Source of the DNA: Sanderia malayensis
Lineage: Eukaryota; Cnidaria; Scyphozoa; Semaeostomeae; Pelagiidae
DNA: 64,000 nt
Assembly (NCBI GenBank): GCA_013076295.1
Contig: RQOL01000772.1
Location: 2,633,087-2,697,086 of the forward strand
Reading direction: 5' to 3'
Positions 12,183 to 25,970 of the stretch are shown here, one piece after another; the stretch's first letter is position 1; every line of letters starts with the position of its first letter. A program made the position numbers and the translations under genes. The notes beneath the pieces were generated by a model that did no database searches, was not told the origin of the DNA, and worked only from the letters and a program-made list of their open reading frames with translations.

Positions 12183-15100
12183 TCATACATCACTTTGTTT
12201 GCAGCCATCTTTCTGCGCATCTCCTGCGGGGGTTTCGCTCCATTCAGGCAAGGTCCCTTCTTTTATCAATGCCTTATCATCTTGTAACATTGCATTACCA
12301 TTACTTTGTTTACAGATGACCTCAGCAAAAGAATCTCCACGGTTTATCAATGCATTTTCCTCTGATAATATTGTTTTTCGTGGATGTGATGACGAAAATT
12401 TCATTTTTCCATTAGCACGCGGTATTGTCAAACGTAATGGTTCAGTTTTACTATTTTTATGATCGTTTTTTATCTCCTTTCTTACGTCACATTTTGCTTC
12501 TTCTTTTAATCTCCATATTGACACCTCTTCACGTTTTGGCTCCAAAACTTCAACTTCATTTGCATGATGCAAAGTTTCACTATGTTCTTCCCCTGGTAAC
12601 TCTAAAATATCTTCTTTCAGTTCAACACAATCCACTTCCTTCGTACTATCTGCCTCCGAATCCACTCTTGCAACGGACGGCCTTACGTCATGTACAAAAA
12701 CATCAGAGTCGTAAAATGATTGGCTATTCTCGTGATCACATGACTGACAAGCCGAGGACCTCTGATTGCTTCGACCAAGGAAGAATACACGTGACCTCTC
12801 CTCGCATGAAGAACCTTGTCCAACTTCATCATCATCATCATTATTATCAATTCTACTCTCCTCATCCTCATCCGTCGATATTCTCAGAGGCTCCAAAGGC
12901 ACTCCAATAAGCATATCTCCGTTCTCATTACTACTATTACAACTCCTTTGCGACCAATACACTGGTCTCGATAGCTTCCTTCCCTTCCACTTTAACATAT
13001 CCAATTCAATGCGTAGTTCGTCTTCTGTTAATTTTGACGCGTCAACAACAATCTCCGGATTTAATCCGTTGCGTTCGCTCTGATTTGCCGCGCGGTCCTC
13101 TTCTATCTCTTGCTTCTTCGTTCTGCGTTTCCGCGCGATGAATAAAGTACACGTGATGGTGAATATAATGAGAAGAATAACAACCGCTCCGACCAGAACA
13201 AGCAACACAATCTCAAGCAGTGTGGCTTTCTTGTAATGTATGATCTCATTTGTAGTGCTGACTTCTTTCGCTTTCTTCGCTTTCTTCGGCGCTGGCCATA
13301 TCGGCTGGATTACAACCGTTGGAGCGGCTGTTCTTGACGTTGAAACGCGTTTTTTTGCGTCGTCATCTCGAATATGCTTCGGACTAAGCACAACAGACAT
13401 GACTCCGTTTGTAATTGAGCATGGATACTTCACAGCTATCCGCTTTCTCTTTAAAAACTCGACAACTTTCTCCGTAGAACTGTTGCTATATTTCGAAACC
13501 AGATGAACAATAATACATCTCTCATGCCTTCTCAAAACCAAGTTGAAATATCCACGCAAGTATGTAGGAAATAACATCTTCATGTTGTATTTATTCACAG
13601 ACTGGATGGTTGCTCCAATATTATGATCTATCGACCAATATCTCACATCATTGACTTGGAATAGCACCTTCATCTCTTTACTTGACAAAGCTTTCAAAGC
13701 TGACAAAACAAAACGTGCCTCTAATGCCATTGAATTCGCTTGCAGTAAGTGCATGTGAAATTTCACTTCATAACGACTTCCAACCACGCTTGAGTTCAAA
13801 ATATGTGTAAAATAGGCACTGAATGGCAAGTTTTGCTTCACTGTCAGATTATGCAGATTTTCTACCTTTATTCCGTTGTCTAGAGCAAATTTTCCACATA
13901 TCCATGGCATTTTATTTCGGATAATTCTCTCCCATTTCAACAAAGGCTCATTCCCAGCTGGTACTGATATAATAACATTTGTAGTTCGATATTTCTGTCC
14001 TGCCAGCACCTTCACGCAACGGTCTGCAACATTCACAATTGTCACTTTACTACTTAATACCTTCTCTGATTTCTTAATGATATTTCCGACCTCGTACAAA
14101 TTCATTTTCGTGACAGAATTGACGGAGTTCATGGATAAACCCAAGTCATTCATCCCACTCAGGCGACCAACTTCAAACATCATTTCACATTGAAATGGAA
14201 GTGGAATATTGTTGTATAATTTCGGCAGCTCTTTATGAATAATCGCAATTCTCTGATTCTTGTTTAATTTATTTTTCACTTTGTCAAGATGAAATAATTT
14301 CCTAAATTCGGTGATATTTCTATGCCAGTATCTACAAGTCCTTCTCTTCAATTTCTTCTTCTTCTTTCTAAAATTATTATTCAACTTGTTCAATATATCT
14401 TGTGTTCTCGATATGCTAGTTCCAATCTTGTGGGACAGATCTGAAACGAAACGACAATGTCTCCTTGCTGATAACGAATTCAAAAGACTCACAATTTTGC
14501 TTTTAAACATGGAGACTGCAGTTTCGGTGTCCAATGAAACAGTATCTTCTAAAAATGACGGAGTCTGAAATGCTGAACTCTGGTGGTGATCAGCAAAGCA
14601 AAGAAGACCTGAAAATAAAGATAAAGTATTAAAAAATAAAGAAATATGTGAAAGAGGTGTTATTGAACGAATTTCGAAATTTAAAAACTGCAATAGGTCA
14701 GTTGTAAATAAAAAATTACGCCGAAATGGAATGAATAATATGGTGAGAGTTTAACAACTGAGTTAACAAGTTAAAACTTATTAATCAAGATTAACCTTTG
14801 CAACTCCTCATATTGAATTAAAATTTTCAAGATTGCTTGGAGAATTATTTCCCAGCGATGTCCTTGACAAGAAATTCCCCTTCATTCTTAGTATCCTGTT
14901 AATGTTGTAGCAATGTAAAAGTACATAGTACGGAGAAACTCAAGAATGGGGGCGAGGAACAGTGGACCGATCACTTATCACTGTTAATAAATTAATCACG
15001 ATCACTTAATCACTGGCCGCTGTGATTGGCTTGTTCGTGAATCAATGATTGCCAAACTTATGCTTAACTGAGCATGAAACACATAGTGAAACATCTTTAA

Positions 15101-16289
15101 AAATCCTAATTCACCGGACAATGGAAAATACTTTATAAAACCATTGTGGAATTGTAAAACACATCTATCTAATCAGATATCTTTAACGTGGTTGAACTTT
15201 TCAATACGGAATGATTTTTAAAGTAAATTCATTTAAGAACGTATTTATGGTCGGACGCACTTTAAATCAAATCTAACGAGATTACAAAGCAAATCCACAA
15301 ACAGAAAATAAATGATTCTTCGTTTTATTGAATTTTGAAATAACGTTTGCGTATCGACCGGAAGCTTAAATTGTGCGGAGAGCCATAAGGCATGCTCAAG
15401 ATGGAAAGAGCAGCATGGCTTTGTCTGCCCAGATTAAATCATGGCAATGGCGATATGCTATCAGGGGACTTGCACACAGCAGAACTGGCTTTGTATGTAG
15501 CATGATATTTGTGTCAAGGGCTTTGCCAAAACCATTGCATAATGCATTGGCCATATTGCATGGACGATAATGCAACCAATATTGGCACATGCATTACATG
15601 GGTATTATTGCTATTGAAGTATACAATGCCATAAAAATCATTGTATATCTTCTTGTCGCAAGAAGATGCAACTTCGTCTGCTATGGGGTCCTCTTGACTG
15701 TTTTGATAACTTTGAAATTATCAAGACTTTGAAGAATGCGCTAGTATACCACAACAGAAAAACCTTGCGCACAGGGTTGGGTTAATTCTTTTTTAACACC
15801 AGCTTGGCGGCTTTCAAAATTCCACAAGATATTGAACTTGGCGTAAATATCTCGACATCCGCGGCACAACTTCATTGTGCCAATATTGCAGCCCGCACGA
15901 TGTCAACAATCACTTCACTTTTACGAACTCTTCGTGGCTTGGGGAAAATTACTTGAGACAATAACTCAAAAGGGTTGGGTGTGTTTCACAAGGTTACATC
16001 AGGTACTATCCGCCCTACGCTATTATTTTATTGTATCCCTCCGTAATAAAATAACTTTCATCAAGTGCTAAGGGAGTAAAATTCTGTATAGGGAATATTT
16101 ATTTGTTGACACATATCGTAAGGGAAGCGCTGGATACAGCTACGCACATATTGACGTTGAACAATGTCAATTTTGTGTGCTGGTAATAAGACGAAAGCAA
16201 GACATTGAGGAAATCAAAATAAATACATAAAAAATTCAGCGGTACTTACAAAGTTGTGATAAAATCGAGAAAAGAAGAGCGTGTTTCAT
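12183..16289 (-). CDS. Unrecognised 821-residue type I membrane protein
   Basis: Two coding exons: 16250-16289 and 12183-14608, joined across a 1.64-kb intron with a clean donor (gtaagt) and acceptor (ttttcag). They sum to 822 codons. The short first exon supplies the signal peptide MKHALLFSILSQL, completed by CLLCFA from exon 2, with likely cleavage before DHHQ. A reading without this exon would lack a start with any signal peptide. Residues about 20-474 are predicted extracellular: basic near the start (RKKKKKLKRR), few cysteines, N-glycosylation sequons at NIT, NLT, NSS and NSS. A transmembrane helix spans about residues 475-500 (IVLLVLVGAVVILLIIFTIT), followed by the stop-transfer ARKRRTKK. 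The cytoplasmic tail, about 320 residues, is rich in Glu, Asp and Ser (DEDEESRIDNNDDDDE) and looks disordered. I recognise no domain. The architecture suggests a receptor or adhesion-type protein, but this is inference from topology only. Confidence 0.82.
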
Positions 16290-19200
16290 GATTAATTCCC
16301 TGATCTTTTCAGCCTCATCAAGAAACTATAAACGGCTTCCACTTCTGTGCCTTTTGTTGCAAATGTCACCCTTCTCACACCATCAATCATTTATTGAAAA
16401 AGAACGACTTCAACCAAATAACAGAAATCGATTTTAAGACCCTGTTGAAACAAAAAAGAAGCAATCAGTTTGCGAAATGCGAAAATCACATTAGATAAAA
16501 GAATTTATCGATTTTAATCTGTTTTCATCAAAATAGCAGGCCTCGTACATGAACACAGTTTAAAACTTGAAACCAACTTGCTTTTATTCTTTTCAATATC
16601 TCTTGCGGTCTGAATTCCTAAACTATGTCATTTTATTTTGACACAGTTACAGTGAATTCCACGTGGAAATAAATAAATTCATTTCGCGCTCTTCAGCGAA
16701 ACTAAAGCAGCAAACTGTGTGATAAATATTATCAACATGGCAGAACCAGTTTGCATGCAAAGATGTCTTGCAAGGTATCGTCATTAGGCACATGTAAACA
16801 GAGTGCTGTCAACTATAAATCTATCAAGTTTGTGATCCTATCAATAGAAATTAATTGAAACAAAGGCAAACGTGTGGAAGGATACTTTTCTCGCAGTCGG
16901 ACGGAAAATTTCTTTGATATCCTGTCGCTACCTGCGGCTTTTATGTTGACATTCATTTCACACGTGTTGCAAACAAAATGAAAATCAAAACCGCAAAAAT
17001 TATTGTTAAAACTGCATTAAATTGAGATCAACCACTTCCAAGAACACTTTATATTCATCTCCTGAGTTATATATTGTAAATATTTATGATTCTCTGATTA
17101 ATTTGTGTCAATATTTCCGCTATTCCACGTGTGGTGCTAAGTGTATTTCAACCGAAACGAAATTTCATGCGTGCTATTCAACACAATCTCAGTCGATGAA
17201 ATACTCTGACCTGCTATCGCCAGAAACTTCATCAAACTTCATGCAAATAAAACAGCACATTGTTCCAGTTCATTCACAAAGTTAAATGAGATAATCGAGG
17301 CGTTAAAATAACAAACTCGTACAAACATTAGAATTTACCTGAGATTGTCTTGAATACTTCGAAATAATGTGACATATTTTGTGTTGATAATTCTTTCAAC
17401 CAGCGGTATCCAAAACTGCAATGCAGAAGAACCAAAACTCAGATGACATATCAACAATAATATGTAGCGCACAATAGTAATTAAGACCAGCTTTCTTTCT
17501 TAACGTACAAAACAAGAACAAATAGGGTTAATTGTGTTTTCAATTCAACCCTTTTTCTGTTTTTCAAATCTCAACCGCGACCGCGAACCTGCCTTTTCAA
17601 ACAAAAGACAATCTTTGACGCGAAGCAAAGGCCATTAAATTGCATTGCACCTTGTCAAGATGGGGGTTAGGACAAGTACAAACACAGGAAGGACATGCGT
17701 TTGAAATTAGCCATGACAGAAACCAGCTGTCGTGGATTTTCATTGAATATGCTTGCAAAAGCAGCAAGAACCAAATGCATAATATTGTTTTGTTTGCATT
17801 GAAAACAAGCTTTTCCATCTGCGTGAGCGCAATCTGATGTCTAAAGTCCCTCCGGTTTTGCAATAAATTTTTAGGCGTGATGAAGCCGAAAATAATCTTT
17901 GCAAAAGGCCGCATTGATCCACGGGATCGCTGCAAGTACAGGTCGTATATCGAATTAAGTATGCTTGAAATGTGCCAAAAATAAGATGGAAACCAGTTGT
18001 GCTGCTGTCTTTAAGCAAGCTTTTAATCCACCTACTTGTCTTCACATTGCACTTCTTTTCTTCGTAAACACTTGTAGCATGCAGTGATGTGTTTTGAAAG
18101 TTAAATACATTACATTTTCCGTGATTTGCAGCTGAGAGACCTGCTACTCAAGGGCCTTGTTTGTTCCACAGTCTTATTTTCACCCAGAAGATAACATAAT
18201 GCACAAAACAATAAGCTTGGAAAAACAACAAAGTAAATAATTGTATATCAAACACAAGATCTTTATCTTTGACTAGTTACTTCAATTAGCTTTGAATATC
18301 TCTGATAAAATTCAAATTCCGATGCTGTTAGGATAATTTAATCTGTTTTTGGTTAGACAAATATGACAGGAAACGTAAGTAATTTCCAGGTTGTATCTCC
18401 ATTTTCATGGATTATAAATTGGTTAACAAATTTAAACATCCTGTCATTACTTCAAGAGTCTTCTAATCTGCTAAGGTTAATTTTGTCAATACCATGACAA
18501 TTTTGGCCGTTCTTCTTGGCTTTTCCAAGCAAAATACGAAAAAATGGCTGGGAAAGCTTAAAAACCATGACAATAATGATGTCAATCTGGAACATTGTAG
18601 TCGCAACTCATGTGTTCTGCATGCATTTTGACTAACGCTAAAAGCATTAAGCAATGGATCGCAACATTACCAATATACACATGAAGATGTATATTGCTTT
18701 TTACTTTAACTCGCTCCACCGCTTCGCTTCAAGGACATATGCTTCAATAACGTTACTTAAACCAGAAATAGTCTCAAAAACATTCTGTTTTTCAATTCAA
18801 ATGTTCTGATATACAATAATTAACGATTTTTTTAGAGGAGTAGCGTTTGAAAACAAACCAGAGCTATAATATTTATCTTATTTATTAGTAATCCAACTTT
18901 CCTGATTAGTAAGGATTGATTGGATTATAATTATGTTTTTATCGAGCATTCGTAAATCAATTTCATCACATCTGGATAAAATGCATCCAATTAGTGAGAA
19001 AGGGCAATAAAATTAGGCTTAGGAAAGCAAAATAATCGCCTGCCGCAAATTACCTTAAAATATACAAGCACTGCACTGAAAAAAGTTGTAAAACTAAATG
19101 CATATATATACCTTTTTTGTCTCAAGAATAAACTCCCAAGAATACATAGATACCAATAAACTGCATTAAGAATAAAAAATATTTCAATTACAGATTCTGA

Positions 19201-19504
19201 TGAAATATTTATAAAACATTACATGCTGTATTTAAATATTATCTTGCAATCCTACAGGCATTACATATCAGTAATCTAGGTTTGGTACTACTCCATATTT
19301 AATTAATGATATCTCATATTAATAAAAATTTTTAATAACCAAAGGCGGAATAAATCCATTAAAAATATGAAAACAAATATTGTGATTACGGAATAAATAA
19401 GCTCTACTTTCCAAATATTTGATTTAAATACCCATTAAGATGAAATGTGTTTTATAATTAGATATAGCAAGTATAACGATGATAGGAAATGATAACTGAG
19501 AAAA
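16290..19504. other. Intergenic region, 3.2 kb, no gene recognised
   Basis: Lies upstream of the membrane-protein gene and downstream of AACS. It must hold the promoter of the former and the 3' untranslated region of the latter. Open frames up to about 110 codons occur but show no splice context or family resemblance. No satellite, SINE or clear inverted repeat was noticed. Confidence 0.5.
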
Positions 19505-22500
19505 CTAATCATCCATTATTCCATAGTAAAAATCAAGTGACTCGGGGTTGATTAATGCTCCTGTTTGAGTAATGTGTTCACCTGCTAGAATTTTCTTCAC
19601 TGCAACTTCAACTTTCTTTCCACTGGTTGTGTAAGGAATGTCGTTGATTGGACGAATCACTTCGGGCACGTGACGTGCTGATAAAGATTCCCGGATCTTC
19701 GTCTTTACTTGTTTCACCAACTCATCATTGAACCTGCAAACGAGGTCAGAGATAGCTGAACTATCAATCACAATAATAAGCATTCAAGGTAGATGAAAGC
19801 AATGCATGATAAAATGTAAGAATATCAACTAAATGGCGGGATGGGGTGGGTATATGAGTAAATTTGAGAAGCTTACATTTGAATTTCGGCCATTTTCAAG
19901 AAGAGAACAACACGCTCTCTACCCTGGTGGTTTTGTCCCACGCATAAACTGTCTGTAATTTCTGGAAAGTTGGTTGCATTCACTACAATTGAAAAATTTA
20001 ATGAACGAGATGAAACGAAAATAAATGAAAATACATTATGGTAATAATACCAGCGTTGAATTAAAACGAAGAAGGAATAACAATAACACAAAATAAACAA
20101 AGAAAAGTTGAAATAAGCAAAACAGAGAAAAGTTGGAACAAAAGACAATAACACAAGCAAAATATAATACCAATATGGTAAATTTCTGCACTTCCAAAAC
20201 GAACGCCATTCGGATTCAACGTACCATCACTGCAAAAAAAGTAGTAAAAAGAATATTTCTAAAGTTTTCTTATTGGAAACTGATGTTTTATCAAGTTATA
20301 AATTGTGAAGATGATAACCTTCTTCCTAGCATGAGAATACCGCCAGATTTAGAGTTAATTTGACAGAAATCTCCATGAGCCCAGACGCCTAAAAAAGCAG
20401 AAACCAAAAGTAACTTAACCGGGTTAGCAGATGGTCAAATAATCGCAGAACAGAAGAAACTTTAATAAATATATCAAAATTGGTATAAATTAAATCAAGG
20501 CTTATTAATCACCAGAAAACTTGGAGAAATAAGCTTTTTTATACTTGATGTTGTCATGATCATTCCAAAAATAAATTGGCATGCAAGGAAATGCTTTCAC
20601 GCAAACTAATTCACCACTTTCATCAAGAACTTCTTCACCTACAACAAAATAAATAGGAGTGGATTACATATTGGCAAATGGCAGAGAAAAACGATCATAA
20701 AAAGAGAGTCACAGTGTCTCCAATCGCATTTGTTTGAAGGAGAAAGCTTCTTGATAAATGTAATCATCCATCAAGTCATAAATAATGGAAATTCTGAAAG
20801 CCAATACTTTGCGAAAATCATTATGCAGTGGAATAGAGCAGATAAAATATTGAAAAATATGATGTGATAAAACATAATTTGATATCTTATCTACATGTAA
20901 TCAGCAAATTGGATTAAATCATGAAATAAATCAATTCTGTTCAATAAAAATTTGTCTCAGTTGATCGTATCAAAAAACATCTGCAATTTCAACTGCAATG
21001 TGGCGACTCAAAGATCATATATGTATAGCTACCCATTGCATAATTTTCACAAGATTTCCCTCATAGCATCGACTTTATTGACAATAGGAATACCTGTTTA
21101 GACATACCGTCGTCATTCCAGCTTTGTACAGCCATGCCGAGCGTTCTGCATTGGATTTCCCCTTTGCAAACAGGAATCGTAGGATTCTGACCAGCAAACA
21201 ACGATATAATGTCAGTACCACCTTGAGCAAGCAACAACAGAAGTGTTATGTTAATACAAATGACAAAAGGAATCTAATCAGCACTTTTTTTCAGACAAAT
21301 TCTAGTCCAGCTGACAAGCATAAATATCCCAAACGTTAACGCTTATAACGAATATATTACCCTATGTGTCAGGCATTAATTGGGGTTATGAAATCAAAAT
21401 TTTAAAATTGATGAAAATATCAACCGAAAGGAGCCTAATTCTGCTAATTGGAGTGTCCAATTTAGAGTCCTCTGATGATTTTGATTTGACAAGTAAAATA
21501 AAGCTGACAGAAACAGAATTCGACATTTGAGCTCATACCCGTTATTGATCCAAGAATCAGGTCCTTTTTAATACTGCTGTAGACATATTCAAATGTGACG
21601 GGCTTAAGTGGTGAACCAGTGGATAATATGGAGCGAAGACTGGTTAATCTGTGGGTCTTAGCTAAAATATAAAACAAAAAAACTAAATCAACAAAAGTTG
21701 ATTAAACATTACGGTCGTACTTAACTAACAACAATAAACTTGCTATTCAGATTATATTTTAAAAGTCGTATCATCTTGCTGGTCCATCTTCCTGCACGTT
21801 AAACAAATACACCCATTTTTTATAAGAAACTATGCACAATTTTGGCACCAGGGTTTTTCAGGGTTTCGTACCCCCAATTATGGTACGAAAAGTTTCTTAG
21901 CAAGTTTCTTAACATTGTTGAGATTTGTTAAAAATCTGTGGGAATGAAGTGCGCAAGTTGTTTTTAACATTTTTTCTCGTTAAAACAACATAAAACGTTT
22001 CTTAACTTCGTTCAGTCACACAAAATCTCCTATGGTTTCTTATGGTTTCTTATAAAGAGCTTCTTATAAAAAAAATGGGTGTACATCTAAGACAAATATT
22101 TCTTAAACAAATATATGTAGAATGATCCATTGCGGCAGCATGTAAAATGTCGGAAATTGTCTCACCTGGTGTGACGTTACGTTCTGATAATGCTTCAAGC
22201 CATCTCGCTCCTGTTCCAAGTACAGTTATACCAATTTCATCGATAAGATCCCAGAGAACATTGACTGATGGAATCAATGGAGATCCATCGTACAAAACAA
22301 CGGACGCACCAACTCCTAGCACAGAGACCAACCAATTCCACATCATCCAGCCAGTCTGGAAAATACAATGCTCGTAATTATGAATAGCCCATCAATGGAT
22401 AATGACAGTGTGTTGTGATTATATGTAAAACTCGGACTGTATTTTGCGCAACTTACGGTGGTGTAATAGAGCATTATATCATCTTTGGTCATGTCTCCGT

Positions 22501-24887
22501 GTAGCATATGCTCCTTTAAATGTTGAATCAATGTCCCCTGGAAATTGAGAAATAGGGTGTGCAATACTGGTGGACGATTAAGGAGAGAAGAAACAAGGGT
22601 TTACATGTTGAAGGAAGGGGGTATAGGTGGGGGGGGGATCAAAGACGGAGGACAGTAATGATAAATAGCTTAGCTTACCCCAGCAGAGTGAACCATACAT
22701 TTGGGTGGACCGGTTGTTCCAGATGAAAACATGATAAAGAGTGGATGATTGAAAGGAAGTTGTTCAAATGTCAGAGATGGTGAAGGATCAGCAAATGCCA
22801 GGAAATCAGATAAAAACAGGCTGCAAAAAAAATAGAATCATAGTATGGTCGAGAAAACGAAGAAATTGATGAATGAATAAGTGAATAAATGAAAGCATTT
22901 ATATTACCTGTTTGGTATGTTAGATAAATCAATTTCCTCACAACTTTTCACATATGGGATGATCACAACCATTTCCAACTCTGGAAGACCTAAAATCAAA
23001 AAATATATAGAATATTAAAGACTGAGTGGAAGAAATGGATGGAGTTGGTAATATCGTTGGCGAAATCTATGAATTACCTTGCACTACTTGTCTAACTTTT
23101 TCCAAATGATCATGGATTTTGTTGTTATAGACAACTGCGTCAACAGAGAAAAGAATCTTTGGTTGAATTTGAGACAATCTATCCAAAACACCCTAATAAA
23201 ATGCAAAAGCACCCAATTAAAACAACTTGACCAGAGAAATACCCCACAAATGTTATGCTAATGTGATCTTAATCATTGAAGCAAAATGAATAGTGTTGCT
23301 AATACACTCACGCCAACCCCAAAATCAGGAGATGTGGAGCTCCATACAGCTCCAATGCTTGCAGTGGCCAACATAGCTTCAACAGCAATGCTGCAGTTTG
23401 GAATATAACCTTTTGAAACAAAAATAAATACATCAAGTATATTTGTATCTACCAAAAGCCAAGAAGACCTATAGCAAACCTTGTATAAGAAGATGATCAA
23501 GAAATGGACATTTGACGGCTGCAAAACCTTACCTGCAACGCGATCGCCAGCTTTAATGCCTTTTCTTCGGAGAACGGATGCCAGAGTGGCTACACGCCTA
23601 CGAAGCTCACCAAAAGTTACCCTTTCAATGGGCTTTCTTTCACCTGGGAATAGCGAAAAAATAATAGTGATGCAGATAAGTTGAGATAACAAGGTTTGAT
23701 GCTGGATAAATCAAATGGATGTTTGACGTATTCAGATGCAACCAATGGTATAGAAACAGAGGGCACATAACCCTTCCCTTTCCTGCTAATCATGAAGCAT
23801 TACCCCTTTTATAGATAAAAAGTGCCCCGCTTTAAAGTAAACATGTGTCAAGTCATTGCTCCACTGTCACATAATTGACTTTTTCTATCATCCTTTATAC
23901 TGTCCAAAATAAACTTTAGTAAGAGACTTGTTAAGCTGTTACGTCCCATAGCCACGGAAGCCAACAAACGAGATTTAATTTCTCAGTGATCAACCTTTGC
24001 AATTGCTTCTTCTATCGCAGTGCCCCCCCCACTTTTTGTTATGGTTATACACCCCTGAGTGCAACTATACTTTGTTTTCTAACAACTGCCAAAACAAAGA
24101 AGCAAAGACTTGTTTACATGATCAAGTTCACATGGGAATGATATCACAATGTATAATTTACCTGCTGTGTATATAGCAACATCATCATCTCTTCCTTGAA
24201 GAAGATTTTCAGCAAAATTCAATCTGCTTTGATGAAACCATTCAGGGACATCAGAGATTGGCTGAGAAATATCAACAATCTAAAAACATAATACAAACAT
24301 ATGTAAACAAAGAAAACAGAAGAAAAGCATAAAGCACTTGAATTTATTTCTACACATAGTTTAATCTTTAGATCGCGAGACCTTTCTGGTTCTATACTCT
24401 GATTAGAATGTATGTTTCATTCATTGTTTGATGTTTTATAGTCTATTGTTTTATTTATGTTTACTTACTGATTCGAATTTCTGAGAATATTTCAATCGTG
24501 AAAAATACCAGAATTCTTCCCAAAAACTTTCAATGTTATCTACCGACCATTTCCAGAAGTCTTCGTAACATTCTACAAAGTTGCAAATAGCTTGTTGCAA
24601 TTTTTGCTTGCATATGGAAAGATAATGCAGGTAATAATATGAAATAAAAACTTAATATGCAATATTTTAATAAATTTCGACACTACAGGACTTTTTTAAT
24701 AAGGTATTAAGGAAGATGCAGTATAAATTAGCAGCAGAAGTATTAAAATGACTGGGAAAATATCATAAATCTTTTCACCGAGACTGAGTGAAAATTTCTT
24801 GTTGACGTGGCATCTGAACACATCCATTTGAGTTGTGCAGCCAGGCCGCGGGGCCCACATAATATCTAAATTCTTTTCAAGTTTCAT
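19505..24887 (-). CDS. AACS: Acetoacetyl-CoA synthetase
   Basis: Seventeen exons: 24779-24887, 24469-24572, 24162-24279, 23533-23643, 23312-23409, 23078-23192, 22908-22989, 22679-22820, 22457-22537, 22166-22355, 21539-21661, 21108-21221, 20513-20638, 20319-20388, 20171-20229, 19877-19982, 19505-19733. Lengths sum to 659 codons, a 658-residue protein, close to the 672 residues of human AACS. The enzyme activates acetoacetate with ATP and CoA in the cytosol, feeding ketone-body carbon into sterol and fatty-acid synthesis (family knowledge). Seen: the N-terminal segment of the ACS family ([17 protein letters not shown]), [14 protein letters not shown] motif [11 protein letters not shown], the AMP-binding P-loop [24 protein letters not shown], the hinge region [16 protein letters not shown], and the C-terminal catalytic-lysine motif [13 protein letters not shown]. 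The first in-frame ATG after the upstream stop was chosen; it gives [11 protein letters not shown], aligning with the family N-terminus. Complete and apparently functional. Confidence 0.97.
21809..22082. mobile_element. MITE in AACS intron (TA-flanked terminal inverted repeats)
   Basis: The terminal sequence ACACCCATTTTTTATAAGAA at 21809 is repeated inverted at about 22060-22082 with a 2-bp indel in the T run, both ends flanked by TA. The interior has repeated TTTCTTA motifs. It lies in the intron between AACS exons 21539-21661 and 22166-22355. No coding capacity. TA flanks suggest a Tc1/mariner-type relation, an inference. Confidence 0.65.
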
Positions 24888-25970
24888 CTTTATCAATGAA
24901 ATTAAACTTTGACTAATCGTCTCAGCTCAACGTAGCTATCAAACGCCAATTTGCAAAGTCATGCAGTGTAAAATATATACAAGCGAAAGAAAGAAAGGTT
25001 GCAGCATGCATGTGCAATGGCAATGTTGTGGTTGTGCCGCCCCTTGACTGGATGACATCATCTCGTCGCACGAATGCACATGTGCACCTCCGCAGCAAAG
25101 CGGGGGCCATGCATATGAAATAATCAAAGGAACCTTGAGGTGACTCGCGACAGATGGATTTTATTTCAATGTATTATCCAGAAAGTGAAGAAAATAATAT
25201 CAAATTATATATACAAATAATATCTGGATTAATATTACAGCCGTTTGACTTGGATCAAAAGTATATATACAACATAAAAAACTATTCTATAATATAACCA
25301 TATTGATATAGGTAAATATCAAAATTATTGAGTACTTAAAGCAGGTTCAAACAAGACCTGGATAAAACTTGATAAAAGTTTCTTTGGATCTCCACACTTG
25401 ACGTGTTTACAAAAGCCCTGGTTCTTCTTAGCAAACGATAAGGGTGTTTTTATCAAGCTTGCTCAGTGTGAAGCCTTCGCATTTTTTGCCCACACTTTCG
25501 CTGCCCTTTACTGTGGTTTGGTTGCCAGTTTCATACGCAAAATAAACAAACTTTGCCATCTAACGATAAAATAAAAAGCTTTATAGAATAGGCCTAGCCT
25601 AGCTAGTTGAATTTAATTTTGCACAAAACAACATGAAAACTTACGAATGAAAAATCCTTGGGAATTCCCTCTTTTTGTCGATTCCTCGCCAACCTTCGCA
25701 TTCACTCCTTGTCCTAATTTTTTCACATTTTAAGCAACAAAAAGCACGACTCCTCTGTGTACAGTAAAATTGTTGTGAGATCTCATCTCTCGCAGCAAAG
25801 GGGGCACCCCAGTACGTCATCCATTGAGAACACCATTACAATTACATTATATACGCTCCTGCGCACTGCCCAGGAACATGTTAATGCGCATGTCTGCCCA
25901 CCTTTAGAGATTGAAACGTCACGTGTTCACACCTTCTATAGACTAGAACTTACGACACTCTACATAAGTG
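24888..25970. other. Intergenic region upstream of AACS
   Basis: About 1.1 kb between the AACS start and the SINE. It should contain the AACS promoter and possibly 5' exons of the plus-strand gene ending at 26971, but I could not identify those exons. A degenerate copy of the satellite core (GCTCCTGCGCACTGCC ... ATGCGCATGTCTGCCCACCTTT) lies at about 25855-25905 without telomeric repeats. A short plus-strand frame from 25154 (about 45 codons) has no recognised relative. Confidence 0.5.

Noticed and set aside
12425..13083. Plus-strand frames of 105-161 codons
   Set aside because: They lie antisense to the long exon of the membrane-protein gene and lack any protein-like feature.
14609..14693. 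N-terminal extension of the membrane protein (MQFLNFEIRSITPLSH)
   Set aside because: It is intron sequence upstream of a strong acceptor; the spliced model with exon 16250-16289 gives a proper signal peptide and closes the frame.
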